Of a stretch of 64,000 nucleotides of DNA, positions 8,921 to 18,104 are shown one piece after another (the first letter of the stretch is position 1; each line of letters starts with the position of its first letter). The position numbers were made by a program, and so were the translations under genes. The stretch is from Aliarcobacter butzleri (lineage in GTDB: Bacteria > Campylobacterota > Campylobacteria > Campylobacterales > Arcobacteraceae), in assembly GCF_900187115.1 (NCBI RefSeq), contig NZ_LT906455.1:186001-250000 (forward strand), written 5' to 3'. The notes below the pieces were generated by a model. It saw only the letters and a list, made by a program, of their open reading frames with translations, did not search any database and was not told the origin of the DNA.

Positions 8921-9790
8921 TCAAGACTGTATATATTTTTTTTGTGAAAAATATATAAATATTGTCAATGATACCAAAATTAGAGCAATACCTGCTATTA
9001 AATAGAAAGCATTAACCATCTGAACATAATCATTAATCGCAATTTTAAATACAACAATTAAAGCTTCAATAGAAAGAGCAATAATAATTGTAGTTAAAAA
9101 TTTTGTTAATATTTTTGTTTCAACCCTTGAATTTTTTGAATATGATTTGAAAAATACCTCTTGTTCTAAAATAGTTTTTGCTAAATCAAATATTGCAATA
9201 CTTAAAGTTAAAGAAATTATAGGTTTAAAAATCATTTCCAATGATAAATCGTGATTTGAAAATATATAAAGCATAAAATCATATAAAGAGAAAAAAATTG
9301 TAAGAATTGATAAAACTATCATAGAAAAACCAGCAATGATATAAAAACCTTTTGTAATACTATGAAAAGGTTTATTTAGCTCAATTAAGTTTAATTTTTG
9401 AAGTAAAATATCAATTCTAAAATCTAAAAAAAATATTTCATTTTCTTCTTTTATAGTTACTGTTACACAAGTACTTCTTGTTGCACTACTTATATAGGGT
9501 TTTGAAAAAGCCATATTTGAGTCAGTAAAATGAAGTTTAGAAATAAGATGAGACCTATCTTTGTTTTTTGCATTTTCATCAATTTTATATCTATAAAAGT
9601 TATTTGATGTTTGAATTTTTGTATGTTTATCTATTATATAAACTAACTCTAAAGAGGGAAAGATTTTATAGAGTTGTTTAAAATCATTTTTTTTATGATT
9701 TGATAAACCACCAATATTTTTGAGGCTCTCTTGTAAAAAATACTCTATGTCTTCTTGGTGTTGATTATATGTTTCAAAAAACTCTTTCAT
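8921..9790 (-). CDS. Membrane protein with Cache-like sensor region
   Basis: A 289-residue protein I cannot name. Residues about 1-135 resemble a single Cache/PDC ligand-binding domain: a helical start, SLELVYIIDKHTKIQTSNN, then FSKPYISSATRSTCVTVTI, where PY followed by a Ser/Thr-rich stretch and TVT is typical. There is no signal peptide or leading membrane segment before this region. About four membrane segments follow (near 147-175, 185-205, 228-250 and 260-282), with FDLAKTILEQEVFF between the second and third. No kinase, cyclase or methyl-accepting domain is attached, so any output must be through a partner. It lies between the ankyrin gene and the NtrC-like regulator on the same strand with gaps of about 60-70 nt. 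Confidence 0.5.
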   Translation of the reverse strand: MKEFFETYNQHQEDIEYFLQESLKNIGGLSNHKKNDFKQLYKIFPSLELVYIIDKHTKIQTSNNFYRYKIDENAKNKDRSHLISKLHFTDSNMAFSKPYISSATRSTCVTVTIKEENEIFFLDFRIDILLQKLNLIELNKPFHSITKGFYIIAGFSMIVLSILTIFFSLYDFMLYIFSNHDLSLEMIFKPIISLTLSIAIFDLAKTILEQEVFFKSYSKNSRVETKILTKFLTTIIIALSIEALIVVFKIAINDYVQMVNAFYLIAGIALILVSLTIFIYFSQKKYIQS

Positions 9791-9859
9791 ACAATTTCCT
9801 ATACTTTTTTTTATTATATAAAAAATAAAAAAATGTATAAATAAAAAATTGTATAGAAA

Positions 9860-11794
9860 CTAAACAGATGTTTTTATATTAAACTCTTTTATCATATTTT
9901 GTGCAAGTAGGTTCAAGTTTGCCTTATTAGATTCATCTTTTACACCAATAGTAAGATTTAATATATTTTTATGATATTTTTCAAGAAAAGATAAAATCTT
10001 TGGTGATTTTTTATGAGGATTATTTATTAAAGCACCCATTGATAACATTTCAAGAACTAAATCTTTTTTCCCCATAAATGCGGCATAATTTATTGGTCTT
10101 ACTCCAAAAGAGTCTGCTATATTTATAATCTCTTGGTTAGATTGATGAATATCTTTTATAAAAGAAGTTCTATCTTGGAAAACACAACTATGGATTAAAG
10201 TTCTTCCTTTTTCATCAACTAAATTACAAGAAGCTCTTAATTCTAATAAAAGTTTTACTACATCTTTACAATTATTAAAAATCGCAACTTGTAAAGCAGT
10301 AGAACCTTCTTGATTTGTTTCATCAATATTAACACCAACATTTATTAAGTTTTTTATTGTATTTAGGTAAGTTCTTTTATTTTTTATTTTGTGTTCAGAA
10401 CTCAAATCCATTAATCTGAAAATTATATTATTTCCATTTTCATCTTTTTTATTCAAATCTGTATTTCTTGTTCTTAATATTTTAAATAAAGAGAAATTAA
10501 AATTTAAAAGTGAAGAAAAAAACAAAGGTTCACCTTCTGAATTTAATTCATTTATTTCAACATCATAATTTTTTATAAATAGTTCTAAAATATCTTTATA
10601 TTGTGCATCTTCAACCAATAAAAGTTTGTATTCTGGTTCAATCTCAACTTTATCGTCTTGATGTAAAATTATATTTATTAAAATTTCTATTGTTGTTTTT
10701 CCAAATTTGTTTTTTGTATTTAAACTTGCACCTTTTTCCAAATACAGTTTAATCAAATCACTATTTTTTATTCCATTTAAAACTAAAATAGTTAAAGGAG
10801 TTAATCCAATATTATTTTGTTTGTTTAAATTAATGTTTAATCCATTATTTAAAAAATAGTGAATCAAATCTCTATCTTCACTTCTTGTAATATTGAAAAA
10901 AACAGTTTCATTATCATTATCCACTGCTTGAATATTGATATTCATTTGAACTAACTCTTTTATTAGTTCTGCTTGACTATTTACTGTTTTTTTATCATCT
11001 TTTGGAAGATTTAAAAAATGATTTGTTGCTTCCATTAAAATATTTCTATTATCTTTATTTTTTAAATTTAAATCAAAACCAAAAAAACTTGCTCTTTTTA
11101 TAAGATTCATATTTTTGATTCCATTTAAAACAGAATAAGAAAGAAAACTTTTTCCATTTCTATCAACTATTGTAGGATTTGCTCCTGATTCCAATAAAAA
11201 CATCGCTATTTCATTGTTTTTTAAAACATTTTCTAAATGTAATACACAATTGCCTTGATTATTTATCTCATTTATATCGATTTTTTTTAAAGATACAATA
11301 TTTTTTATGAGGTTAAAGTTTCCATTTGTTATAGCATCAAAAATAAGATTATTTCCATTTGTATCTTTATTGTTTAAAACTTTCGTAACTTGCAATAAAT
11401 ATCTTATTACTTTGTTATTTGAATTACTTATTGATTCTTGTAAAGCTGTTCGGTTCTTATTATTTATATGATTTACATTAGCATTAAAATCAACTAAAGT
11501 TTTAAGCATTTTGCTATCTTTTGAATATATAGCGTAAAAAATGGCCGTCTCTTTTTGTTCAGTTTCAATTTCAGTATTAATATTGTGTTCTAATAGCCAA
11601 AGTACAGATTCATATAAATCTTTTTTACAACAACTATGTAAAATGGGTTCATCATGATGATAAATTTTATTTAGGTCTATATTTGAGTTTTGATATATTT
11701 TATTTAGTTGTTCAGATGAAGTTGTTGGATCTATAAGTTCTTTTACTAAATCTTGTTCTGTAAATTTTGATTTGTTTGTCAATATATTTAACAT
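9860..11794 (-). CDS. Ankyrin-repeat protein
   Basis: A 644-residue protein made almost wholly of ankyrin repeats. Typical repeat cores include ETAIFYAIYSKDSKMLKTLV, NRTALQESISNSNNKVIRYL, GLTPLTILVLNGIKNSDLIK, GSTALQVAIFNNCKDVVKLL and VRPINYAAFMGKKDLVLEML. Roughly thirteen to fifteen units can be counted, some degenerate. No signal peptide, membrane segment or catalytic domain is visible, so it is likely a cytoplasmic protein-binding scaffold. The partner is unknown. It is transcribed away from the PII gene and towards the Cache-like membrane protein. Confidence 0.8.
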   Translation of the reverse strand: MLNILTNKSKFTEQDLVKELIDPTTSSEQLNKIYQNSNIDLNKIYHHDEPILHSCCKKDLYESVLWLLEHNINTEIETEQKETAIFYAIYSKDSKMLKTLVDFNANVNHINNKNRTALQESISNSNNKVIRYLLQVTKVLNNKDTNGNNLIFDAITNGNFNLIKNIVSLKKIDINEINNQGNCVLHLENVLKNNEIAMFLLESGANPTIVDRNGKSFLSYSVLNGIKNMNLIKRASFFGFDLNLKNKDNRNILMEATNHFLNLPKDDKKTVNSQAELIKELVQMNINIQAVDNDNETVFFNITRSEDRDLIHYFLNNGLNINLNKQNNIGLTPLTILVLNGIKNSDLIKLYLEKGASLNTKNKFGKTTIEILINIILHQDDKVEIEPEYKLLLVEDAQYKDILELFIKNYDVEINELNSEGEPLFFSSLLNFNFSLFKILRTRNTDLNKKDENGNNIIFRLMDLSSEHKIKNKRTYLNTIKNLINVGVNIDETNQEGSTALQVAIFNNCKDVVKLLLELRASCNLVDEKGRTLIHSCVFQDRTSFIKDIHQSNQEIINIADSFGVRPINYAAFMGKKDLVLEMLSMGALINNPHKKSPKILSFLEKYHKNILNLTIGVKDESNKANLNLLAQNMIKEFNIKTSV

Positions 11795-11854
11795 ACTTTC
11801 CTATAATTAATTGCTATAAATTTAGTGGATTATATAATAAAATTATTGATTATT

Positions 11855-11875
11855 AACTTTATAAAATATAAAGTT
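11855..11875. repeat. Perfect palindrome in the ankyrin/PII divergent region
   Basis: AACTTTATA and TATAAAGTT flank AAA, giving a 9-bp perfect inverted repeat between two divergent genes. It could be an operator or chance in AT-rich DNA. No T-run follows directly, so it is a poor terminator. Confidence 0.4.
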
Positions 11876-11963
11876 TATTATTTAGCTTTTATGCTTTTTA
11901 TCTAATTAATACTTTAATTGATTCTAAAATTTTTTTAATAATATTAGTTTAATAATCTTTTGT

Positions 11964-12334
<371 letters not shown>

Positions 12335-13360
12335 ATGAGTGGCTTTAAAACTTTTGAAATAAATGAACCTTTGGATATGCATCTTCATTTAAGAGATGCA
12401 GATATGCTAAAACTTGTAGGACCGCTAACATCAAAAACATTTAGTGGTGCTTTAGTTATGCCAAATTTAGTTCCACCTATTACAACAAAAGAAGCTTTAT
12501 TATCATATAAACAAAGAATTAAAGAAGCCTGTAAAAATGATCAATTTGAGCCTTTTGTAACACTATTTTTCAAAAATGATTACTCTTATGAATTTTTAAA
12601 AGATATAAAAGATGAGATAATCGCTATTAAACTTTATCCAGCAGGGATTACAACTAACTCTGAAACAGGAGTTTCTTCTATGGATATCGAAGTTTTAAGA
12701 CCTACTTTAGAATCTATGAGTAAATTAGAAATTCCACTTTGTATTCATGGTGAAACAAATGGTTTTGTAATGGATAGAGAAAAAGAGTTTATGCCAATTT
12801 ATGAATCAATAGCAAAAGCCTTTCCAAAATTAAAAATTATTATGGAACATATAACTACAAAAGATGCGATAGAGTTGTTGGATAAATATGATAATCTTTT
12901 TGCAACTGTAACATTACATCATTTGCTTATAACTTTAGATGACGTTGCTGGCGGTATGCTTCAACCACATCTATTTTGTAAACCAATAGCAAAAACTCCT
13001 ATTGATAGGAGTGCTTTATTAAATGCTGCATTAAAAGCTCATCCAAAACTTATGTTTGGAAGTGATAGTGCTCCTCATCCAAAACATAAAAAAGAGTGTT
13101 GTGGTTGTGCAGCTGGAGTTTTTACTTCACCAATCGCTTTACAAGTATTAACACAACTTTTTGAAAAGCATAATGCATTAGAAAATTTAAATGCCTTTGT
13201 TTCTTTAAATGCACAAAAAATTTATAATCTAAAATTGGATAAAAAAACTATAAAATTAGTAAAAAAAGATTTTGTAGTTCCAGCAATTTATGAATATAAA
13301 GAAGAAAGAGTTGTGCCTATGTATGCAGGAGAAACTTTATCTTGGAGTTTAGAAGACTAA
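12335..13360 (+). CDS. pyrC: Dihydroorotase
   Basis: Zinc enzyme of pyrimidine synthesis, cyclising carbamoyl-aspartate to dihydroorotate. The 341-residue protein is the compact PyrC type. Metal ligands are visible: HLHLRD at 16-21, IKLYPAG with the lysine that is carbamylated in the family, CIHGE, MEHITT, and the catalytic Asp in FGSDSAPH. The ATG begins straight after the PII stop codon, so translation is probably coupled. The link between PII and pyrimidine synthesis may be only operon sharing, but both use glutamine-derived nitrogen. Confidence 0.93.
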   Translation: MSGFKTFEINEPLDMHLHLRDADMLKLVGPLTSKTFSGALVMPNLVPPITTKEALLSYKQRIKEACKNDQFEPFVTLFFKNDYSYEFLKDIKDEIIAIKLYPAGITTNSETGVSSMDIEVLRPTLESMSKLEIPLCIHGETNGFVMDREKEFMPIYESIAKAFPKLKIIMEHITTKDAIELLDKYDNLFATVTLHHLLITLDDVAGGMLQPHLFCKPIAKTPIDRSALLNAALKAHPKLMFGSDSAPHPKHKKECCGCAAGVFTSPIALQVLTQLFEKHNALENLNAFVSLNAQKIYNLKLDKKTIKLVKKDFVVPAIYEYKEERVVPMYAGETLSWSLED

Positions 13361-13365
13361 GAAAA

Positions 13366-13400
13366 AAAGAGCTAGTATTAAAGATAATTACTAGTTCTTT
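13366..13400 (-). terminator. Terminator after fliM (minus strand)
   Basis: AAAGAGCTAGTA (13366-13377) pairs with TACTAGTTCTTT (13389-13400) with one G-T pair. On the minus strand the stem is followed by a run of T (13362-13368). It overlaps the last fliM codons and may also stop pyrC transcripts. Confidence 0.65.
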
Positions 13401-14484
13401 CATTTAATAACTTTTTCAAAGTTTCAGCAGATTCTTTTGCTTTTTGCTCTCTATCTTCTCTCATCTCTCTTAAAGTATCAAGTGTTTCTTGTTTTTCTCT
13501 ATCTAAGTTAGCTTTTATTTGAACAGCTTTTCTATTATTTGAAATTCCAGAAACTGCTGAAAATTTCTCTTTTTTATTAATATAAACTGTTGCAGATGAT
13601 GACGAAGCATTTTTATTAAATACTATAATATCATTTTCTTTTAGATTAAGAATTTCTGCAGTTGTAAGTTCAGTTTCAGCCATAATTGCTTCAACTTTCA
13701 TCCTTGCTCCAGAAATAAGAGTTTTTATATCTTCTTTTCTACTAAGTTTTTTATTTTTACCTTCACTAAAAATTTTATCAACAATTTTATTTAATAAAGG
13801 TTCAATATAAGAAATTGGATAACAAATTGATAAAAACCCTGAATCTTCATCAATAGTGATTTCAAAAACAACAAGTAAAACTATATCGTGGTCAGATACT
13901 ATTTGTATAGCATTTGCATTTGTATCACTTGATTCTATTCTAAAGTTTAAGCTTGAAATATCACTCCAAGTTTTATATAAAATTTTTATAAACATTTTAT
14001 AAAAGTGTTCTAAAACTTTTATTTCTATTTCTGTTAATTCTCTATCTAAATTATCCATAGTATTTACAGCACCACTACCTAATAAATCAGCGATTACTTT
14101 ATGTGAAATAGTTGGGTTACACTCAATTACTATTCTTCCATCAAGTGGTTTCATAGAAAGTGTACTTAAAGATGTAACTTGTGGAATAGATAAGATAAAT
14201 TCTCCATAAGTCATTTGTTCAATTGTTGTAAGTTTTATATCTACAATTTTTCTAAGCATTGAAGATAGATCATTTATGAACTCTCTTAGCATTTTATCAT
14301 GCATGGTTGTTAGTGCTTTTAATTGGTCAAGTGTAACTCTATTAGGTTTTTTAAAGTCATAAATAGAGTAATTTTTTTCTTTTGCGGTGAACTTATCTAA
14401 AGGATTAGTTCCATCAATATCATCACCTTGTTCAGCGATATCTAAAAGTGCATCAATCTCATCTTGACTTAAAAATTCTGCCAT
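13378..14484 (-). CDS. fliM: Flagellar motor switch protein FliM
   Basis: Part of the C-ring that sets rotation direction and binds phosphorylated CheY. The 368-residue protein begins MAEFLSQDEIDALL, the conserved N-terminal CheY-binding segment, followed by the CheC-like middle domain and a C-terminal SpoA domain, with LTTAEILNLKENDIIVFN characteristic of the latter. A Lys/Glu-rich helical tail (about 325-368) extends beyond the usual end. The gene is 3 nt downstream of flgI on the same strand, so the two form a short operon ending at a hairpin inside the last codons. Confidence 0.93.
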   Translation of the reverse strand: MAEFLSQDEIDALLDIAEQGDDIDGTNPLDKFTAKEKNYSIYDFKKPNRVTLDQLKALTTMHDKMLREFINDLSSMLRKIVDIKLTTIEQMTYGEFILSIPQVTSLSTLSMKPLDGRIVIECNPTISHKVIADLLGSGAVNTMDNLDRELTEIEIKVLEHFYKMFIKILYKTWSDISSLNFRIESSDTNANAIQIVSDHDIVLLVVFEITIDEDSGFLSICYPISYIEPLLNKIVDKIFSEGKNKKLSRKEDIKTLISGARMKVEAIMAETELTTAEILNLKENDIIVFNKNASSSSATVYINKKEKFSAVSGISNNRKAVQIKANLDREKQETLDTLREMREDREQKAKESAETLKKLLNERTSNYL

Positions 14485-14487
14485 TTA

Positions 14488-15537
14488 TTACTCTCTTAAT
14501 TCAATATCAACATCAATTGCACCCATATCTTTTATCATTTTTAGGGTATCTATTATCTCTTTCATTGGAAGTTTCATAACTTTCATTGAACGAACTAAAT
14601 CAGCAACTGTTGGAGGATTTTTTGTATTTATCATTGCATTATTTATGTCTATAACTGGTTTATCTGCAATTCTTACATCATCACCAATATCAACACCTGT
14701 ATTTATTGTAGGATTATTCCAATCAACTTCACCTAAACCAGTTTTATTTATTCTAATAGTAAAAGTATCTCTTGCTATTGTAACAGGATCAATTACTATA
14801 TCTCCTCCTGCAAGAATCGATTCTCTGTTCATATCAATTATAAGTTTCTTTTTAAATGAAGACTCTAATTCTATATTTTGAACAAGAGAAATAAATTTTA
14901 CAATAGACATACCATCAGGTTTTTTTACATCAATAGTTCTAGTATCCAATGCAGTTGCAAGTTTTTTTCCAAAAGTATCATTAATTTTTGTTTCAATTAA
15001 ATCAGCATTTTTTGCAGAATTTTTCAAAAGACTTAGTTGGATTGAGTCTTCACTTTGTAAATCGAAATTTATTTCATTTTCAACAGTTGCCCCATCATAA
15101 ATAAATCCAGTAGTTTTATTATTTTCATTTGCAACAATTGTTCCTTGTGCTAAGGCATAGACATTTCCATCAACACCCTTTAATTGAGTTATTAAAAGTT
15201 CTCCATGGTCAACAGATTTTGCATCACCAATAGTTGAAATATTCACTTTTATTTTATCACCTTGTCTTGCAAATGGTGGTAAATCAGCAGTTACCATAAC
15301 TGCTGCAATATTTTTTGAATTAATTGAACCTGCTGGGATTTTAATATAAGAATTTCTAAGAAGATTTTGTAAAGATTGCATAGTGAACTTTGATTTGTCA
15401 CCAGTTCCAGCTAATCCAACTATTAACCCATAACCAATTAGTTGGTTTTCTCTAATTCCAATGATATTTGAAATGTCTTTAATTGTTTGCGAGTATAAAG
15501 ATGATAATAATAGTGCAATAATAAAAAAATATTTCAA
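14488..15537 (-). CDS. flgI: Flagellar P-ring protein FlgI
   Basis: Periplasmic protein that builds the P ring around the flagellar rod. The N-terminus is a signal peptide (MKYFFIIALLLSSLYSQ) followed by the conserved IGIRENQLIGYGLIVGLAGT, and the whole length of about 349 residues fits FlgI. I choose the TTG at 15537. The ATG at 15543 is in frame but directly abuts the Shine-Dalgarno AGGAGG (15549-15544), leaving no spacer, while the TTG lies at the usual 6 nt. Heads the flgI-fliM operon. flgH, the matching L-ring gene, is on the opposite strand in the same window. Confidence 0.92.
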   Translation of the reverse strand: MKYFFIIALLLSSLYSQTIKDISNIIGIRENQLIGYGLIVGLAGTGDKSKFTMQSLQNLLRNSYIKIPAGSINSKNIAAVMVTADLPPFARQGDKIKVNISTIGDAKSVDHGELLITQLKGVDGNVYALAQGTIVANENNKTTGFIYDGATVENEINFDLQSEDSIQLSLLKNSAKNADLIETKINDTFGKKLATALDTRTIDVKKPDGMSIVKFISLVQNIELESSFKKKLIIDMNRESILAGGDIVIDPVTIARDTFTIRINKTGLGEVDWNNPTINTGVDIGDDVRIADKPVIDINNAMINTKNPPTVADLVRSMKVMKLPMKEIIDTLKMIKDMGAIDVDIELRE

Positions 15538-15543
15538 TATCAT

Positions 15544-15549
15544 CCTCCT
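15544..15549 (-). promoter_or_regulatory. Strong ribosome binding site deciding the flgI start
   Basis: AGGAGG on the minus strand touches the in-frame ATG but is 6 nt from the TTG two codons later, so TTG is the better start. Confidence 0.65.
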
Positions 15550-15594
15550 AATTTATTTTAATATATATTTTAACGAAAATTTAATAAAAAAAGG

Positions 15595-15600
15595 TATAAT
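15595..15600 (+). promoter_or_regulatory. -10 box for the plus-strand flagellar operon
   Basis: A perfect TATAAT, preceded by a T/A-rich tract, lies 41 nt before the TTG start of the acidic protein gene. It looks like an ordinary sigma-70 promoter; no sigma-28 or sigma-54 box is seen. Confidence 0.6.
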
Positions 15601-15641
15601 CTGCATAAAATTAAAAATATCTTTAATAGGATTTATCAAAG

Positions 15642-16934
15642 TTGAATATTTATATATACGGTAATCAGCGTTTTAAAAAAGAGATTTATAAAATATTAGA
15701 TAGCTCTCAAATTAAAAAAATTGATAATAATGTAATCATAAAAGAAATTAGTAATTTAAATGATTTAAAAGAGACAATAAAAGCGCAACCTAAAGATATT
15801 TATTTGATTGATGATGAAAAGATAATAAAAAAAGATTCTTTAAAATCGAAGTTTTTTGCTCCTAAAGATGGCGTTGACGAACAATTTCTAGTAGAAAGTG
15901 GAGTCAACGATTTAACTATTAATTCTTTGAATGAAATACCAGAATATATAATCAGAAAATATGAATTAGAAAAGAACTTAGAAGATATAAAAAAAGAGAA
16001 TAAAGTTGAACTTGATGATGAATTATCAAAACTTCTTGCTAATGAAACGCAAATAGAAAAAAAAGCAGAAAGTACTCCTGAAATAAAAGATGATGAAATC
16101 GTAAGTGGTGTAAATCTAAACGAACTAGAAAATTTGATAGAAACCACTGAAGAAACAGAAAATATAGATTTGCATAAGCTAGATAACAATGATAAAATAA
16201 CTAATGAATTTGAAGATTTTAATAATGATTTTGGACTAAATAATATATCATTTGATTACGATGACGATAATATTTTAAATGACAATTCTTTAAGTGATGA
16301 AGATGTTTTATCTCAGATTTTAAATTCAGCTAGTATAGATGAAGATAATTATGAATTTTTAGGGGAAACATTTGAAGATGTAAATTTCTTAGAAGAACTT
16401 TTTCCTGATAAAGCAGAATTTCTTGCGACTTTTGAAAAACCAGAAAAGCAAGTTGAAGATGATAAAACTGAGATGACGGATGAATTTGTAGAGTTTGATG
16501 ATGATGAAGAAGTTCATCTTCCTGATGAAGAGATACAAGAAGTGGCTGATTTAGAAGAAGATAATTTTGAAAATGAGAAAAAAAAAGTTATTATCGAACC
16601 AATGGATGATGAAGAAAATGAAGAAAATGAAGAAAAAAATGAAGAAGATGAAGAAAGTGAAAATTTTGAAGATTTAGAAGGAGAGAATATGAATGATAAT
16701 GAATTTTCTGAATTAGATAGCTTGAATGAAAAAGATTTAATGGAAGCTTTAAATTATAAAGCAGATGAAATAGTTCAAGTGCCTAAAAATGAAGAAAAGA
16801 CTCAAATAATTTCTAATACAAACAATAAAGAAACAGTAATTTTAAATAGTTCAAATGTTGATGAAATATCACAACTAATTTCTAAACTACTAAGTAATAA
16901 AACTTTAGAAATAACGATAAAATTAAAAGATTAA
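15642..16934 (+). CDS. Highly acidic protein, first gene of a flagellar operon
   Basis: A 430-residue protein of unknown function. Residues 1-115 look folded, with alternating beta and helix (IYIYGNQRFKKEIYKIL, KDIYLIDDEKI), faintly like a receiver or nucleotide-binding fold but with no catalytic motif. From about 117 to 390 the chain is dominated by Asp and Glu with little hydrophobic content, including a stretch near 325-350 that is nearly all Glu/Asp/Asn, so it is probably disordered. The last 25 residues (ISQLISKLLSNKTLEITIK) are amphipathic again. Start is TTG after AATAGGA. The stop is 2 nt before fliQ, so it is almost surely co-expressed with flagellar genes. A FliK-type secreted ruler is a thought, but I see no FliK C-terminal motif. 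Confidence 0.7.
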   Translation: MNIYIYGNQRFKKEIYKILDSSQIKKIDNNVIIKEISNLNDLKETIKAQPKDIYLIDDEKIIKKDSLKSKFFAPKDGVDEQFLVESGVNDLTINSLNEIPEYIIRKYELEKNLEDIKKENKVELDDELSKLLANETQIEKKAESTPEIKDDEIVSGVNLNELENLIETTEETENIDLHKLDNNDKITNEFEDFNNDFGLNNISFDYDDDNILNDNSLSDEDVLSQILNSASIDEDNYEFLGETFEDVNFLEELFPDKAEFLATFEKPEKQVEDDKTEMTDEFVEFDDDEEVHLPDEEIQEVADLEEDNFENEKKKVIIEPMDDEENEENEEKNEEDEESENFEDLEGENMNDNEFSELDSLNEKDLMEALNYKADEIVQVPKNEEKTQIISNTNNKETVILNSSNVDEISQLISKLLSNKTLEITIKLKD

Positions 16935-16936
16935 TT

Positions 16937-17197
16937 ATGGATTTAATAGGAATTGCAGAAAATACGGTAAAAATAATTTTAATATTAGGTTTGCCTTCTT
17001 TGATTGTAAGTATGATTATAGGGCTTGTAATATCAATTTTTTCAGCAGTTACACAAGTAAATGATGCTTCTTTATCCTTTGTTCCTAAAATGATTTTTGT
17101 ATCAGCATTTATTTTGATTTCTTTACCTTGGGTTGGAGATCATCTTGAAACATTTACAAAAGATTTATGGGATATAATCTTAACATTCGGGCATTAA
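16937..17197 (+). CDS. fliQ: Flagellar export apparatus protein FliQ
   Basis: Small membrane subunit of the flagellar type III export gate, sitting with FliP and FliR in the basal body. The 86 residues contain the two expected membrane helices (about 12-35 and 50-70) and the conserved GLVISIFSAVTQVNDASLSFVPK region (quoted part: SAVTQVNDASLSFVPK). Length is standard. It begins 2 nt after the acidic protein gene and ends 1 nt before the FliJ-like gene. fliP and fliR are not in the window, so the export genes are scattered, as is usual in this phylum. Confidence 0.92.
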   Translation: MDLIGIAENTVKIILILGLPSLIVSMIIGLVISIFSAVTQVNDASLSFVPKMIFVSAFILISLPWVGDHLETFTKDLWDIILTFGH

Positions 17198-17198
17198 G

Positions 17199-17603
17199 TT
17201 GATTGAGAAATTATATAAACTCAAAAAAAACCAAACAGACCAAAAATTAATAGAAAAAGCTACTTTAGAACAAGAAGTTGATAAAATTGATTCTGAAGTT
17301 GTTTTTACTCAACATAAAATTGATACAGCAACAGTTGATAGATTTGGAGCAATTTCTGATTTTTTGATTTTGGCAATGCATAAAGATACAATGAGATTGC
17401 ATATTCAAAAGCTTTTAACTAGAAAAAACAGTTTAGTTTCTCAAATAGCAAATTTAGTAAATGAAATAGTAGAATTACAAAAAGAGAGTGAACAATTTAA
17501 ATATATTTTAGATGAAGAAAAAAAAGAAAAATTTAAAAAAATTTTAGCTGCAGAAGAAGAAGCCGCTAGCGAATATGTACAAAGTAAATATATAAGAGGG
17601 TAG
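17199..17603 (+). CDS. FliJ-like coiled-coil protein
   Basis: A 134-residue, almost wholly helical and strongly charged protein. Its size, the basic start (MIEKLYKLKKNQTDQK), the long coiled coil and the position among flagellar export and stator genes fit FliJ, the stalk of the FliH-FliI export ATPase. There is no diagnostic motif, so this rests on architecture and context. It starts with TTG one base after the fliQ stop. The MotE-like gene follows after 8 nt. Confidence 0.55.
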   Translation: MIEKLYKLKKNQTDQKLIEKATLEQEVDKIDSEVVFTQHKIDTATVDRFGAISDFLILAMHKDTMRLHIQKLLTRKNSLVSQIANLVNEIVELQKESEQFKYILDEEKKEKFKKILAAEEEAASEYVQSKYIRG

Positions 17604-17611
17604 GAGTTAAT

Positions 17612-18103
17612 TTGATTTATAAATTTTTGATATTAACTATTTTTTTTGTAATACAAATAAATGCAGTTGAAACAAGTAGTTCTTTAACTAGACAAAAAAT
17701 GGAAGTTTTAGAATTAAAAAATGAGTTAAATAATTTTTATAATGAAAAAGAAAAAGAGTATCAAACACAAAAAAAAGAGTTAGAAAATCTTCTTGCTCAA
17801 GTAGAAAAAGAAAAAGCTGAAACCAAAAGACTTCATGACAAGAATTTAGCACTTTTAAAAGATATTAGAGCAGAAGTTCAAAGTAAAACAGTAAAAATTT
17901 ATGATGGAATGAAAGCAAAAAATGCAGCTGAAATTTTTGACCAAATGATAAATGAAGGCAAAATTGAAGATGTTTTTGATATAATCTTAAGACTAAGAGA
18001 GTCTAATGTTACACAAATACTAAAATTTTTGACTGTAACGAATGCATCAAGACTGACACAAAAACTTGAAAAATATAATTTAGATAAAGATAAAAAGGAT
18101 TAA
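17612..18103 (+). CDS. MotE-like periplasmic protein (MgtE N-terminal-like domain)
   Basis: A 163-residue exported protein: signal peptide (MIYKFLILTIFFVIQINA), a long coiled coil (about 30-95), then a compact C-terminal domain. MKAKNAAEIFDQMINEGK is typical of the MgtE N-terminal fold found in MotE and related flagellar accessory proteins, which help stator or motor assembly in the periplasm. Start is TTG after AGGAG. It lies between the FliJ-like gene and fliL, another stator-associated protein. The domain call is good; a role in stator function is inferred. Confidence 0.65.
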   Translation: MIYKFLILTIFFVIQINAVETSSSLTRQKMEVLELKNELNNFYNEKEKEYQTQKKELENLLAQVEKEKAETKRLHDKNLALLKDIRAEVQSKTVKIYDGMKAKNAAEIFDQMINEGKIEDVFDIILRLRESNVTQILKFLTVTNASRLTQKLEKYNLDKDKKD

Positions 18104-18104
18104 A

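Noticed and set aside
13366-13400. Riboswitch between pyrC and fliM
   Set aside because: It is a simple hairpin with a T-run on the minus strand, best read as a terminator.
15800-16189. Minus-strand open frame within the acidic protein gene
   Set aside because: Ser/Phe-rich product is the antisense of the Glu/Asp/Lys codons; no start context.
17612-18103. Magnesium transporter MgtE fragment
   Set aside because: Only the N-terminal-like domain is present, with a signal peptide and coiled coil, and it lies in a flagellar operon, so MotE-like is the better reading.
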